NCBI RefSeq assembly: GCF_963576545.1 | Contig: NC_083644.1 | Span: forward strand, 28,277,393 to 28,341,392 | Source: Limanda limanda | Taxonomy: Eukaryota > Chordata > Actinopteri > Pleuronectiformes > Pleuronectidae | DNA: 64,000 bases | Direction of reading: 5' to 3' | Shown here: positions 43,982 to 58,900 of the stretch, one piece after another | How the letters are laid out: each line of letters starts with the position of its first letter | Numbering within the stretch: the stretch's first letter is position 1 | The notes under the pieces: model-generated | The model's database searches: none | What the model was told of the DNA's origin: nothing | The model's input: the letters and a program-made list of their open reading frames with translations, nothing else | Position numbers and translations under genes: made by a program

Positions 43982-46900
43982 ATGGCACAATGTGTTCAAT
44001 CTGTGCAGGAGTTCGTCGAGGACTCGTTTGTCCCGATGGTGGCCGTCCTATGCAGCGAAGAAGCGGAGAGAGTGACTCGCAAAAACAATCTGAATTTCGC
44101 CGAGTTGCTGAGGCCTTTCTGCAGACTGACGTCCGAAGGTAAGGACCGCTGTTTAGGACCCACTCTGTCCGTGGTCTGTCGCCCTGGAGCTGTCACAAAC
44201 CGAGCTCCGTCCGGTAGCTAGCATATTTAGCCTGATGTCACATCGACGTTAGCTCTGCGCTAACAGAAGGCTAGCAGACTGGACTGTGACTAAGCAGCTG
44301 TGTGTTGACAGGAGGATAAATAAAGTCCACACTAGAGACCAGGGAGGACAGAGAGACCCCTGACAGTCTCTGAAAGCTGACCTGTAGGATAACTTTCAGA
44401 CGGACAGCTAGTTCTTCTGTTGCTGCTCCATCGTTTGCTGGGGTAGTGAGCAAGCTAATTGGCTAATGGGCTTTAGTTACAGTCCGCACACACTTAACTG
44501 TTATCAAGGTAAAATGATCTAATTTTGTCTATTTATGTTCTTGGAGAGTTTGATATGAATCAGGTTTACACTGATACATCTTCCTTATTTGAGGTCAGCT
44601 TTCACTCCACTGTCAGCCATGTAAATGAAAGCAGCACAACTCTAAATAATCATCAAGTTCCTATATAAATCCTTTTCACAGCAGTCGTTTGATGAGAAAT
44701 ATTAGATTAACACAGGTCTTGCTAAAACTTGAATGGGACGAGTTACACATCTGTTTATCAAGTACAGAGGGGCGACAAATTAAAGAAATATTGAATCGAG
44801 GGATGGAATAACAAAATGTCATTGATCCATAGGATGCAGGGAGAAATGTAATGGTTTAATGAGTAGGGAAATTATGTGACCTGGATTTTGCCACCTTGCT
44901 ATAGTTCATACCCTCAATACCTCCCCTACTCCTAGGCAGGAGCTTTGGTTCTCACCAGGGACACAGTCGACTGCTTGCTGGTTGGCCTTTGGATATTGTT
45001 CATGACTTCCTGCAGCCTGTGGGGAGATTTGCTGCATTAGTTTTGCTGCTTTAGATTTAAAACTTCATCACATTATTATCTGCAGGTCATAACTTGTTTC
45101 TGCCATTGTCAATATAGCTCTCAATGAAGCTTTACATACTCTAGGATAAAATAAGGAAAAAATCTTACTCTTTAAAACAAATAAAAGAACATGCTAATAA
45201 TGAAGTATAATTAGAGAATGAAAACAAAATACAACCAGGGGGTAGGGTTTAGCTGGGGAAGGCGAGTCTGAAGAGGTGGGTTTTGAGGGCCTCTTTGAAT
45301 AATAACAGTGTGGGGGAGGAGACTGAAAACGCCCTGTCACATACCAGGTTTGGCACTTGGTCCTAGGGACCTGAAGGAGGTTGCCCTCAGCAGATCTAAT
45401 TATGACACTGTCCATGTTTTAAACTCTAATTTACTTGATGAATGATAAATGAATCCCCACATTCTACTTGTTGGCAAAAGATTTAAGTTGCTACATTAGG
45501 GAATACAATGAAGCAAAACATCAGTCAATCAAATTGTATTTTTATAGCCACAATTCACAAATCACAATTTGTCTCATCGGGCTTATTAATGCGAAGGAGA
45601 GTAAGGATGTGAAGGATCCCTCCCCCAGGACGGACTGAAGTACAATAGATGCTGCATATAGCTGAAGACTTGAAGGTTTGCTGCTGCCACAGGCAAAGTT
45701 GAGCAAAGTTATACAAAATAATCCACCTAATATACATAATAATATTCCTAAAGAAGAATTGGCACACCATACTTATTATTGACTTTCATTCCCAGGTTAC
45801 TCGTGAGAAAGATGATGCCACGCAGTAATGCACACAGTTGTCTGACACACGGCATCAACATCACATCAGTATCGATGAGTCCACAAATCATGAGTCTGAG
45901 TTGAACAGAAAACCAGATATGTCTTTTTTACAGCCATAAATCACCCGCACTAGTTTTTCATTTTCTTGCTCTCTCCGAAACACAGAAATGCATGCGCTCT
46001 GTGTGTCTCAGTATTGGCTGGTCCTTTTAAAAAAAAGAAATAATCCTTCAAGCAACAAGTCCTTATTTGTCTCATACTGGCAACATGTCATTAATACAAG
46101 AATATGCAACAAGAATCACAAAAACAGCTTCACTGCCTTAATGTGTCTGTGGGACTGTAGCACAGCGCAACGAAATATCCCTATTCATATAAATCAAATA
46201 AATTATTCATATGACGTATCCAACGTAACTCCAATAAAAAGGTCAGGGGCCCTCTTAAGGTAGACCAGACAGAAGTTGCCAGCATGCTGCATGGGTTTAA
46301 ATCAAATTTTAAAGATAATTCATTTCTTAAAGAAACAGTCATGACAATTTGAAGTAAAAACATAAATCTGTAAATGGTAAAAACTGGAAGTGGGATGTTA
46401 TTTTATACGCTCTCTCATGGACCTTCGTTAGTGTCCCTGGGTGAGGTGTGGGCTTCCAGCCTCCTATTGTCAGTGTCTCTTCATTATCTTTTTTTCTGTC
46501 ATTTAAGAGTTATCTATGCTTTAACCTCATCAGTTACTCTGGACAGTCTATTGGCTTTCAAGTCTTTTACAGTAGTGCTGTTTACTGCTTGAATTTGAAT
46601 AAGTTGTTTTACCTACAACTGCAACATTTAGGGACAATAATCGGGTACAAAACAGTTTCATTTAGGGTATAAAATACTATTTTGTTCTACAAATGCTAAC
46701 TTATTAACGTTATTGACTAATCAGATGTTAATCATGATATCTGTCTCATGCTGTTGAGAGAAAAGTAAAGTGAAGAGAAACATCTAAGAAACCTGTACTG
46801 TAGTTGCAGTGATTAGCACCATATGCTCACATCAAGAATGTTCAGGGTATGAACCAGTATGAACCTTTTGGCCAGGCGGGGTGTTTCAGTGTGGCCTGTT

Positions 46901-49900
46901 CTCCCCTTTCATTGAAGGGAAAGTTAGAGTTAGTTTTGGAGGCTGCGGTGGCGGTTACAAACATGAAAAAGAACGGGGGTGTTACGTAGCTGGAGATTGA
47001 ATGTCTGAAGGGCTACGGGACTGTAAACAGTTTGGGAACCACTGCAGTAGTAGGATTGTGACCACAAGAAGACCAACGTCGCAACAGAAATACACAATAT
47101 ATTTGGCCGGCTGTGGCTCAGTGGTAGAGCAATCTACCAGAAGTTTAGCAGTTCGATCCCTAGTCTTCCCCATCGGCTTGCCAAAGTGTCCTTGGGCAAG
47201 ATGCTGAACCCCGAATTGCCCGTCATAGAAAGAAAAAAAGTGATGCTAATAGATGCACTTTATGAATGTGTGTGTGTGAATGGCAAACTGCACTGTAAAG
47301 CCCTTTGAGTGGTCATCAAGACTAGAAAAGTGCTTTTTAAATTTAAACCATTTACTACTTATTTGTCATAAGCCTCCAGAGCATAGCCATGCTGTTAAAC
47401 ATTTCAACTTTTGAATACTGTGCAATGCAGTGATTTACTCCTGAGTGACTGAACAAAGGTGTTTGTCTCCTCTAGGTCACATCCGGGACCCCAATAACCA
47501 GGTGCAGGTCGTGAAAAACTTGCGCATCTGCATCAATAATGTTGTGACAAGCCCAAGCACAGCATCTGCTGCCCTTAGCCCCACCCAGCGCCGGCTGCTC
47601 AATGAAGTGGTGTTAGCCTGTCAGCCACAAGAGGGCGCTGTGACCAATGCCATCACAGCAGGAGATTATGACCTCAACTTCAGTGGTAAGGACAAGAGCT
47701 TGTAAAAGTTAATTATACTGTATATATCAGCCAATTGTCATTTTATCACCAAAACACATTACATAAACAAACTTTTTTGTTCAGTTAATGATTTCTTTTT
47801 CGAGTTATGTACTAAGGGGACAATATGCAGTTGAAAAGCTCCATTAGAAACTATTGCACTGAAATTTCCTGGAATGATTATTATTATTATTGGTAATTTT
47901 GTTAACAAAGTTACTCCTTCATAGGCAAAAAGAAAATACACCATAGTTACGAATTAACAAAACTAATACAATTGTTTGTGTTTGTGTTGTCTAGCCGCCC
48001 ATCCCACTCTGGTGAACACTATATGTCAGTGCTTCTCTGGGGGAGTTCCTTCTTTCCTCTTTGGCACAAATATTCACATAGACTCAAGATTGAACTGATA
48101 AGATTTTAATGATCAAAAGTTAGAGGTCAAGGTCAATGTGACCTAATTAGTCAAATGTTTGGCCATAACTAAAGAATTCAAATGCTATTTATGATAAAAT
48201 GCATTTCATAAACCCAACGTCCACTGTATCTATCTATCTGTATATCTATCTATATATGATATATCTTTCATAATTAGATTCTGGACAGACATAGATGTAA
48301 ACTGCAACATGGGCCTATAATCAAAAAGCTTTAACACTTGTTTATAGTAGAACTCACTGTTGTGGTGTGTATATAGCCTGTGCCCACCTCAAGTCAAGGA
48401 CCTCCCTAAAAGAGCTACAGAAATGTATCTGTATACAGTTGACCGGTTACTGCCAAAGTCAATAAGGTTCAGTAAGTTACAAGTGGTATAATGCTTATCA
48501 TCAACAACTCATCTTCCCCTTTACTGAAAAACTATGGAAACTATGCCTTTAGCATGTAGTCTGGTCTTGACTGTATGAAATAATTGGAAAGAAGTAAAAT
48601 AGGAGAACTGTCATTTATTTGAGAATTACTGACACTTTTGAGTCTGATCTGTACTATTAAAATGACACCACTAGCATTATTTAGTATTTAAACTTACATG
48701 ATATGACAAAAGCCCTCGGGACTTCAATGATGACATGTCTGACCTCTACTATGACTCTTCCCCCTGGTTTTTCCGTTGATCATCTGTTAACTCATTTAGA
48801 AAGAATGGACCTTGAAGGAAATGGGATGTAACTAACATTAGCCCTGGCTCTCTGCTTCCACCTATCAGATCACTCTCTTAAAGCTAGCCTCCCATGGTAC
48901 AGTGTCTGGAGAGAAACACTGTTGGAAGTCAGCACCTCAGAGCACTGCACAGGTATCACTGTCTCATGGCTCATGTGTGGATAGTTGTAGTCCTCTCAAC
49001 TCCACACCTGCCTTCCTCCTCTCCCTCTAGTTTCCAATAGCTGCAGTGAATTTTGGGTGTCTCTGCTTCATACACAGTGGTGGAGGGTTTTTGAGATGTG
49101 ACACATGATATTATAACTTGTCTTGTAACTATTAGAAGATACCAATGCATACACACAAAGCCATGCACCTGCCGTCTTCCACACACAAACTGGTATTTAT
49201 ACACGAAGAATGTACACTTCACTCATACGTAGAGCAGTGCACACACTTTTCTACAATACACGGTGATCCTATCTTATGGAAATTTTTCTTGTGTTTCCTT
49301 GCCTGTATTATCTAAACAAATTTCAATTATAGGCTAATTTATAAGAATTATCTCAAATTCCTGTTAATGAGTGATGACTGATATCATTCTTTTTATTAAC
49401 ATTGCAGCCATGACTTGTGTATTTTCTGAAGTATGTTTTACCTTGAGAGCTATATATGCGTTATTAATCGCTTTTTACATTTGGAATGAATAATATCGAC
49501 TGATATATCATTGCTGGCGATGGTTTACAGGTCCTCATGTAATTATTTTTAAAACTGTAACATGTTATATTAATATATAAAATGGGTGCTGCAATTAAAA
49601 ACATTTGTGTTTATAATTGTTCCTGTGTTGGAGCACCTCATCACTGCAACGCAATTATTGAAATTTCACTTCTTCCTTTTGACAGGTCTGAAGAGTCAAA
49701 GAATGGTATCAGTATAGGTTAGAGGGCGCATATATAGCTTCCTGGATGGAAAAAGGGGGCATTGCAGGGAAAACCTATACATGTGCACCCAGTTCCACTA
49801 TGTCATCTTTATTTTATAATATATTTTTGTGACATTGGAGATGCTTATTAGCTTACTTTGTCCAAAATCAAACAGGTGCAGTATTGGTGATGTATTGGTC

Positions 49901-52900
49901 AATTTTTATAAAGCCATACCCCTGTTTTTTTTTTTTTACAGAGGATAGGTGGCAGTTTAAGAAATCAGTTTGAGCAAATACAACCAAAACCATCTCTGAT
50001 ACTCTTCCAATTACTATCAAATCATTATTGTTATTAAAAATGATAATTCAATTTGGCATTTCTGCCTTAATTAGATAAGAATTAGAGATAGTAAGTTAAT
50101 GACATGCACCCCCCCCCCCCCAATATGGGATACAACTACTTTTGTAATAGGCACGTGTCATTATGTAGGTTTTCACAACAAAATCAAACAAACTAAAAGC
50201 AAGGATATTTTTACTCATCAGCTGGACACCAAAAACTATATAAGTATTAAACGATTGATGTATATAATCTATCTCACTTTATATTTGTGTTTCTAGCAAC
50301 CACGCCCTGGTTTGAAACCTACAGAGAGAACTTCCTCCAATCAATGCCTGCCTCTGACCACGAGTTCCTCAATCACTACCTCGCCTGTATCCTTCAATCA
50401 TCATACAAAACTGGTTCATCAAGAGTCAACATGCTCTGGTCAGGTCAATCTTTAGAATTATAATAAGATTTAGCTTTGTTTGGGCTCAGTGTTGCAATAT
50501 CATGTTTTACTTTTCACTTATTTTTAGAAGAATGCGAGATCACAGTCTCAGTTACTTCAAATCAGTTTGGTAATATTTAAAAACAAATGTGTTATATTGG
50601 GGAAACTGTTAAAATTTTGGCTGTTGATAATGAGATAATATAAAACCGTGCAGCTCATAAGAAGAAGCTGATTGGAAAGCAAGCAGGTGTTCATGGTCTG
50701 GGAAGGTTCTGATCCTGGACCTTTGGCATTCTGGGTCGATACGCTTGTTTAGGTAGTATATGAGGGTTCATCACATGAATACCACGAGTTTGTCATTATA
50801 CTGGGTTATTGAATATATCACAGACCATGATTGTATTTGAATATAAATTAACTATGCAACTATTTAAATTCCTCAATAAATGTATCAATAATATATTTTT
50901 TGAAAATATTTGCAATAGAGGCTGAAGTTGCAATATTAATCGGGAAAGATAGATTATCAATTACATAGTGTTTTTTTAATTCATTCAGCATTGTAATTGA
51001 AACAATTACAGGTAAATATTGTTCACTAGATGAAAAGCTGTCACTACCACAAATGCTGTTATCTATCAATCATTCAATCAAATTGTATTTGTATAACCCA
51101 TATTCACAAGTCACAATTTGTCTACCAGGGCTTAACAATGTGGTACCTCCTCTGCCCTTAACCCTCAGCAACAGTAAGGTGAAACTACCAAAAATGGCCC
51201 GTTAGCAGGGGAAAATAATGTAGAAAGCTCACAGAATGCAATAGATTGCACTTGTTACAGAGTACATCCACAAAATAACTATTTACAACATTGATGAGAA
51301 AAAAAAGTGTCTAACATAAGTTAGAGAGGTATATTAATGTTTCAAGTATAGCAGTATTGCCAAAAATGGTTGTCTATTTAATTAGGCATATTGTATATCT
51401 AGTCAGTCTAATCGCAATAATAATCCACTCTACTTTTGGAGACTTTAGGTACGACAAGTAAGCCTGAATTCTGGGAGCAAAGTGCTCTAGTTGTGTGGTT
51501 ATGGTACAATTAGCTCTTCAAGGTATGATTGTGCCACACTATTAAGGACTTTGTAGGTGAGGATTTTAAATTATTTTCTAAATTTAACGGGAAGCCAGTG
51601 AAGTGAAGCTAATTTAGGAGAAATGTGATCTCTTTTCCTGGTTCTTCAGCAATTTGGTTAAACTGTAGAGTATTATAATACTTACTGGTTGAGCCTGATA
51701 ATAGGGAAATACAATAGTCAAGTCATGAAGTAACGAAGGTGTGAACTAATGTTTCTGCATCTTTCCGAGACAAGACGTGCCTGATTTTTGCAATGATATG
51801 TTTGTGAATAAAGGAAGTCCTTGAAATTTGGTTTGAATGTGAATCACAGGACAAATTACGATCAAAGATAACTCCCGGTGTCAATGGAAGCAAGGGCAAT
51901 GCCATTTAGAGTATTCATAGCATTAGATAATGCTGTTACTGTATTATATGATAAATCCATGAAATGACAACTTTACTCGGTACAATAAAATGGTTACTTA
52001 CGATACGTAGTTTAAGTATTACTAGCAGTAGTCTTCTGCTACCATAGACCTTCCTGGTTTGGTGTATCTGCCATTATATGATTGCTCTTCATGGTTTAGT
52101 GTTGTGTCCTTGACATCCTGATTGTGACAGGCCTCCTGGTGGTGTCCTCCACCGAGGCAGTTCCAGTGGAGCAGTTCCTCCAGCTTTCCCAGGAGCAGAA
52201 CAGGATTCAGCACACTGGAGAATACACTAACCCCAAGTGGTTCATCCCCAACACGCTCAAGTACTACGTTTTACTTCATGACATGAGTGAGGGGGATGAA
52301 CAGAGGTATTGAAAGAAGCTTTACTACTCACATTTATGGATTTCTGCACATCTGTCAATTTGTGTTGTAGTACTGTACATTACACCTTGTAAGGTAGTGT
52401 ATTAGTCTTGATGTTCCATTTTGTATGGAATATTATTCACCATATTTTGGCATTGGAAAGAGTAAGTGTTCCCTTTTTCCTCCCCAGGGCAGAAACGGTG
52501 TATGAGGATATGAAACAGAGGTATGGTCCTCAGGGCTGCTATCTGTTGAAGGTGAATTCTCGTACCTTGTCCACTGAAGAAGACGAACAGATTCCAGACC
52601 CTTGGAGTCAATACCTACACAGGAATAATCTGCACAACCAGGTAAGCAACACAGCTTCCTACACATAAAGTGACTGCACTTGGTCCAGCATCATTGCGTA
52701 GGCCTTCAACAATGTAATGTCTTTGTGAGTCTTCAAGCTTTAGACACATTGTGTAAAATCCAAGTGTTCACCTTCCAGACTTGCAGACTGAGGCTTTGCG
52801 CACTAAAGTTGTGGCTTGATCTGTTGGTGTCAAGTCTGCAAGGACGGGAGACTGGAAGGCTGTATAAGCTGCTGATGGAGATAACACACTCAAGTGTTCC

Positions 52901-55900
52901 TCGCTTATTGCCATGCGAATGTTCAAAGTAACTACAGTCATGGACAGAGTGATCGCTGCAGCTTATATCATACCAATGGTCACAGTTTGATTTACCCTAA
53001 GGTAATGTTGCACGGTGTATCGGTACTAGAAAGGTACCGCAGTACCCTTACGTTAAAAACAATACGATTTTGCATATTTTTAGTACCGGTACTTCATTAA
53101 AATAGCACGCAATCAGAGCGCACTCACTGTTCCGCTTCCTGTCAGGCTGCCTGCACGCATTGACTGCAGGGGCGGGGCTGCCCAGCTCTCACACATCACT
53201 CATTCAATGCGTTCAGTTCATCACAGCAGTAATGGCAGGGTTGCAACACATGAATCATAGTATTAGTCTGTTATATGTGAAATTAAAAATATGCCGTGTG
53301 TTAACTTTGAACCTTACTGCAGGAGATACTTGATGATCTAACTGTGAATAGTGCTCCAGTTGAGAACAGTGTCGGTGCAGCTGAAGTGGACTACCCTCAC
53401 TCAACAGAAAAAGGTCAGTTAATTCAACAGCTCCCTCATATACTAACATTGTCTCAGACATTTGGAGCATATATTCACATGTATGTTTGTATGTATAAAA
53501 ATGTAAATATATAAAATGGCTTATGTGTCTATTGCTAACACTACCTCGTTGCTTTGTTCTAGTATAACTACAGTTTTTACAAGATGATATTTTAACATTA
53601 ATTTTGTCACATATTCACATTTGTATGCTCCCTACAGATGGAATGAGCTGCAAAATGACTCCTATAATAACTAACTAAATTAGTGTACTGATAAGATGCT
53701 TTAATCAAAAATCTCCTGCATAAACAACAGGATATAGACTCTTGTAATGTTTTGTGTCACGTTGTCTGATTCAGCTGCTGGGAGTTTTTTGGTTACGGTG
53801 AAAAATCCAGCACTGATAAAGCAAGTGAAGACTAAGGTCATGTTGTGATGTTGTTTCCTGTTTCCTACCAGATGGCGTGTCTAACAGCCTGGAAAGCCAT
53901 CCTCTCCAGCTAGACACAGTGAGCAGCACTGGGAGCCTACACACTCTCAATGCACTTGACACTGCTGTCAAGAAAGGTGCAAGAGATCCAGAGAGTGTGG
54001 CAGGAGGAGCAGGGAGCCACGGGGCATGTCTAACCCTGAACGACCACGACCACATCCGACAGTTCATCCAAGAGTTTACCTCCAGAGGCCTCCTACCACA
54101 CATTGAGAAGAACATTAGACTACTCAACGACCAGGTACATAGCCAGGTCTTGACCCCCTACCATGCTTCAGACATCATTTCGGTTTCGGCTTCTCCTGAA
54201 ATATGTTCAATTATTACCTAAACAATTCACAACTTTTGCAGTGAGCAGAATACATGTTTTGGTCCAACTGCATCTTCCTTAAGATTAACTGATTGTGAAA
54301 ATCAGAGTTGCTGTGTTGTTGTTGTCAATTGTTTGTTCATTTTGGACGATGTTGTTTGTGGTACTGTTAAATGTTATTGAAATATACATAGACATATTTG
54401 TTATGTAGCCTACCCTTATTAATCAATTAATCAAAGGAGTGGACAAAAAAATAACATGTCCTCTCATTATAACTAAATGTAGTTAAACAGTAGCCCACAC
54501 TGCAGCCCCATAAATGATAGTACAAATAAATCAACAGTTTCATCACAAACGGAACATCATATCCTTAATGACTGAATGATTATGTATTGCAAGACTGTTG
54601 TATTCAACTAAACAAGTTGACAACTGCATGTCATTTCTGTATATTTCAAATTGCTCTTCTCACCTGTCACATTTGAAATGTTTTCATTAGATCTTGTTTG
54701 TATTATATTGAAAAAAACATTAATACATATGTCATTGAAATTTTGTGAAAAGTTTGGCCAAGCAAGGAATAAGTGATGTTTTTTTTTGGTGTTGTCTGGG
54801 AGCAGTGATGTCATCATGTGGTTATTTGATAAGCAGTTTGTGTTTTACCCCATAACTGTTGAACCCTGAGATGCATGATTTGCATTGAGCCCCTCTCAAC
54901 CTCCTTCCAGCACTAAGACACATGATCTGCCTCTCTGTCTGCAGCTGGTGTCCAGGAAAGGTCTGAGTCGGTCTCTGTTTACTGCAACAAAGAAGTGGTT
55001 TGGTGGTGGGAAAGCTCCGGAGAAGAGCATCAGTGAACCAAAGAGCACCTGTGGCCTTCTGTAAGCTCTCTGTTGCTTTATGAAATTTAAACCAGGTTCC
55101 CATGCATTTATACACATGAGGGCTGTAACTGTAATTTTAAGTGCTTTGAGTCTTAATCAAACTACACCCTTTACTATCTAGTGTCAATATTATTGTATGT
55201 ATTTACTGTAAAAGTCTGGTTTGTTGTTTCACTTCTATGATGTCAGATATCCCCCAGAAGCCCCTGAGTTGCAGATCAGAAAGATGGCCGACCTGTGCTT
55301 CCTAGTTCAGCACTACGAGCTGGCCTACAGCTGTTACCACACTGCCAAGAAAGACTTCCTGTCAGACCAGGCCATGCTGTATGCTGCAGGGGCACTGGTG
55401 AGAACATGGACACTCACATAAATCTGTCTTTCTGTTCTTATGTGGACCATGTGTTGCTGGCAATAATACCCCAATTTAAATTGTAAAGCTACATTAAGAA
55501 CGCTTGATCTATAGCAGGACTGTCGAGCTTGTAGTTCAACTTCATGTCACTGCGAGTTGTCACTGCAGGTCAACAGCAATTGCTGCAGTTGATCCCTTCA
55601 GTGCTGTTGTGTACATAAAACCCAGCAGGACACACACTACATGTTTAAGTCAGAAGAAGATTAGCAGGAAACCTAATACAGTCTTATATTCAGGCATGTT
55701 TTTCTTTAATTTCAGGGAGATTGAATAATTTTGGCCAAACACTGTGATCATCAGTTATTTTGTTTGGTCAAGTCAGTTTCACAGTATTATCTAACATTAC
55801 ACAGGCTGTAACAGCTGAACCCCTCAGTGGATGGACTTGAGCAGTCGTTACTTATCAATTTAAGTTGTCATTTGTAGGAAGGAGAATTTGTTTGCTCTTC

Positions 55901-58900
55901 TGTTAAAAACTACACACTCCTTCTCACTTAAACTCCTACATGTGAAATCATAATCCTTCTGTTTTCTCTGCCCTCCTGTCATAAAATCTGTCCATTCTGT
56001 CATCCTCTGTAGGAAATGGCTGCAGTGTCAGCCTTTCTGCAGGTTGGAGCTCCCCGACCATATCCATCTCACTACATGGACACCGCAATACAGACGTATA
56101 GGGATGTCTGCAAGTATGACCTCATTAAATAATTTTTTTTCTGGCTTCCATGCTAATTGACAGTTGACCATATTATATTTAACTTGTAGTTTGGCCAACC
56201 AAAGTTTCAGTTGCTTAATATACCATTATGTTTATTTTAATTAAATTTTTTGTGTAAATTTAAAATGTCTACTTCATAGTTATTCACGTATTATTGTGTG
56301 ATCACTGTGAGCCTTGGCCCTCTGACTGCGAAACAGTTATCCTCCGGGTTTTAGGTTCATAAATATCATTGCCGTTTTTAATTATCAATTAACACTACTT
56401 AGAAAATGTAACAAAACAAAACAATTTTATATTGTTTTCAGGCTGCACCTGATCAAAAGCAAGACCACTTCCAGACTAAGTCAGATGTTACTACAAAGAT
56501 TGTTGTTCAGTTCAAAGCTCTGTTTAATATTTCGGCAAGCTGCAACATTTATATTTGACTCGAAACTAGGTCATTTACATCATGTTTTTAGCCTAAATGT
56601 CCTGTGATCCATGTGTGATCGCCTCTCCTTTGGAGGATATTTTTTCTACTGACAGCAACTCTTCCTTCTGCCCTCTACAGGAACATGGTGTTGGCTGAGC
56701 GTTCTGCTTTACTCAGTGCTGAAATACTCAAGAGTCAGGGAAAGTACTCTGAGGCTGCGACCCTCCTCATAAAGATGACCAGCGAGGTGAGTTTCAGAGT
56801 TTCTCTGGCGCGCCCCTAGTATACACATTGTCCTTTTACTTTGAAGACAAATTGTAAAAAGAGAAAGTGATTTTATAAACATTGCTGCCATGACAGAGCA
56901 CCCTTGAATGTGAATGTGTCAGGCCAATATGGTTAAATAAAAAAAGTCTAATTATCAAAATTATCTTGTAGGCCAGATATTATTGCTGCGGGGGCAGTTT
57001 TGGCACACGGGCCACCAATTGCTGTCTGCAGGTTATGAGAGGTCGTAAAGAAAGACATGTTCAACTTGGTCCACAGGCTGCCTGTTTAGCCCTGCCCCCC
57101 ATTGACTTAATTTTTTTTTTATTAATGTTCAGCCTATCACATGTCCAGTTTGGAAAAAAATTCAACACTGCACTTCCTTGGGGCATTAAAGGGGACATAT
57201 TATGCCCATTTCACCACAGTTGACATGGTTCCTTGGGGTCTTAATTAAAAGTCTGTAACATTTTTTGGTCAAAATACCACAAGGATAATTTAAAACAGCA
57301 GCCTTTTTACCCTGTCTAAAACAGCCCTCCTCAGATTGTCCTGTTTTGAGTGCTCCGCCCCCCCCCCCCCCCTCTCACTGCCCCGCCCCCCCCTGTCACA
57401 GCCCCGCCCCCCCTGTCACACCATACACACTCCACCAGATCTCCGCCTCCGGGGGGGGGGCTATGCCATGCAGACAGACTGTGAGGTCACAATCTGGTGT
57501 TTTTCCATTCGACTCACTCTAGCTTATAGTTTCTGACAAAGAGGAACCACAACAAATCACGGGAGTTTTTTTTTCAAGAGTTTTTGGGACGGTAGACACG
57601 CCAGATACGCAAATTAACGTGTAGAAGCATTACAAAAGTGGAATTTTCATAATATGTCCCCTTTAAAGATACACATGCCAAGTCTAAAGCCGATAAAGTT
57701 AATTGTTTGCGAGATGTGTTCCACATACAGACAGAAAGGTATTTGTACAATTAGTTGGTAGACACTTGTTCCATAATTTTACAGTCATAAATGTGTAGGC
57801 CTGAGTATCTAGGTTGATTAGAGGTAGGATCATCAAGTGAAAATGTGGTGGCTTAATTCTGCTCTGAAAATGTTGTTACTTTTTTTGTACAGGACTCTGA
57901 CCTGCGCAGTGCTCTGCTGTTGGAACAGGCCGCCCATTGCTTTATTAATATGCGAAACCCTATGGTGCGCAAGTTTGCCTTCCATATGATCCTGGCTGGT
58001 CATCGTTTCAGCAAAGCGGGACAGGTGAGCTCTTCAACCACCTCTGTTCTATGTGGTCTGATGCTGGGACCCAAGTTTATACCTCTGTATGTTGTGATGA
58101 GCTTGTCTATGACACATTCCGGGATAACTTATTTTATTTAACTCACCTTATATTTAAAGGCTGACTAGTTGATTCCATGTATGTACACACACAAACTTAG
58201 ATTTACTATGTGAATATGAGAGAGGAATCCTGGCATCTTGAAGTCACAATAAGAAACATAATGGTCAGGTTAAACTTATTTTAGTTTGAAGATGTGGAAG
58301 ACAAATAATAATTGAAAAGTGTTTTAAGCAATCAATTATGAATCGTGTCTAATGGACATCACACTTATTGTTCTCCTCTTTCTTTATCTTGCTGAGTTTA
58401 CCTTACGCACACTTCTTTCTCCTATCACTTGCTCTCTCTTCTGTCTCTACATATAGAGGAGGCATGCACTGCGCTGTTACTCCCAAGCCATGCAGGTGTA
58501 CAAGGAGAGGGGCTGGTCTTTGGCAGAAGACCATATCAACTTCACAATCGGCCGTCAGTCCTTCACACTTCACCAACCAGACAACGCTGTTATAGCCTTC
58601 AAACAGATCCTGACCAATGATAGCAGACAGACGGCCACGCAGCAGGGCGCCTTTCTTAGAGAATATCTCTATGTTTATAAGGTAACTACAGTGACTTCTT
58701 TTACAATAAATGCTAAAATCGCATATCATAACACATCAAGTAGACACTTGGATGGTACAACTATGATGAAAATAGCTAGTTCTACCAAATGGCTAATCTT
58801 CTGTTTTTGTTGAACTCCTTGAGTGAAAGTTAAAAGTCTATACGTCAATCGCATCTTGATGGTTTTATTTCAAACCCATTGTGGTGGTGCACAGAGAAAA

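Noticed and set aside
47113..47160. Genuine tRNA gene
   Set aside because: A and B boxes are present, but the arms do not form a complete cloverleaf and the sequence continues as a SINE body found elsewhere in the window.
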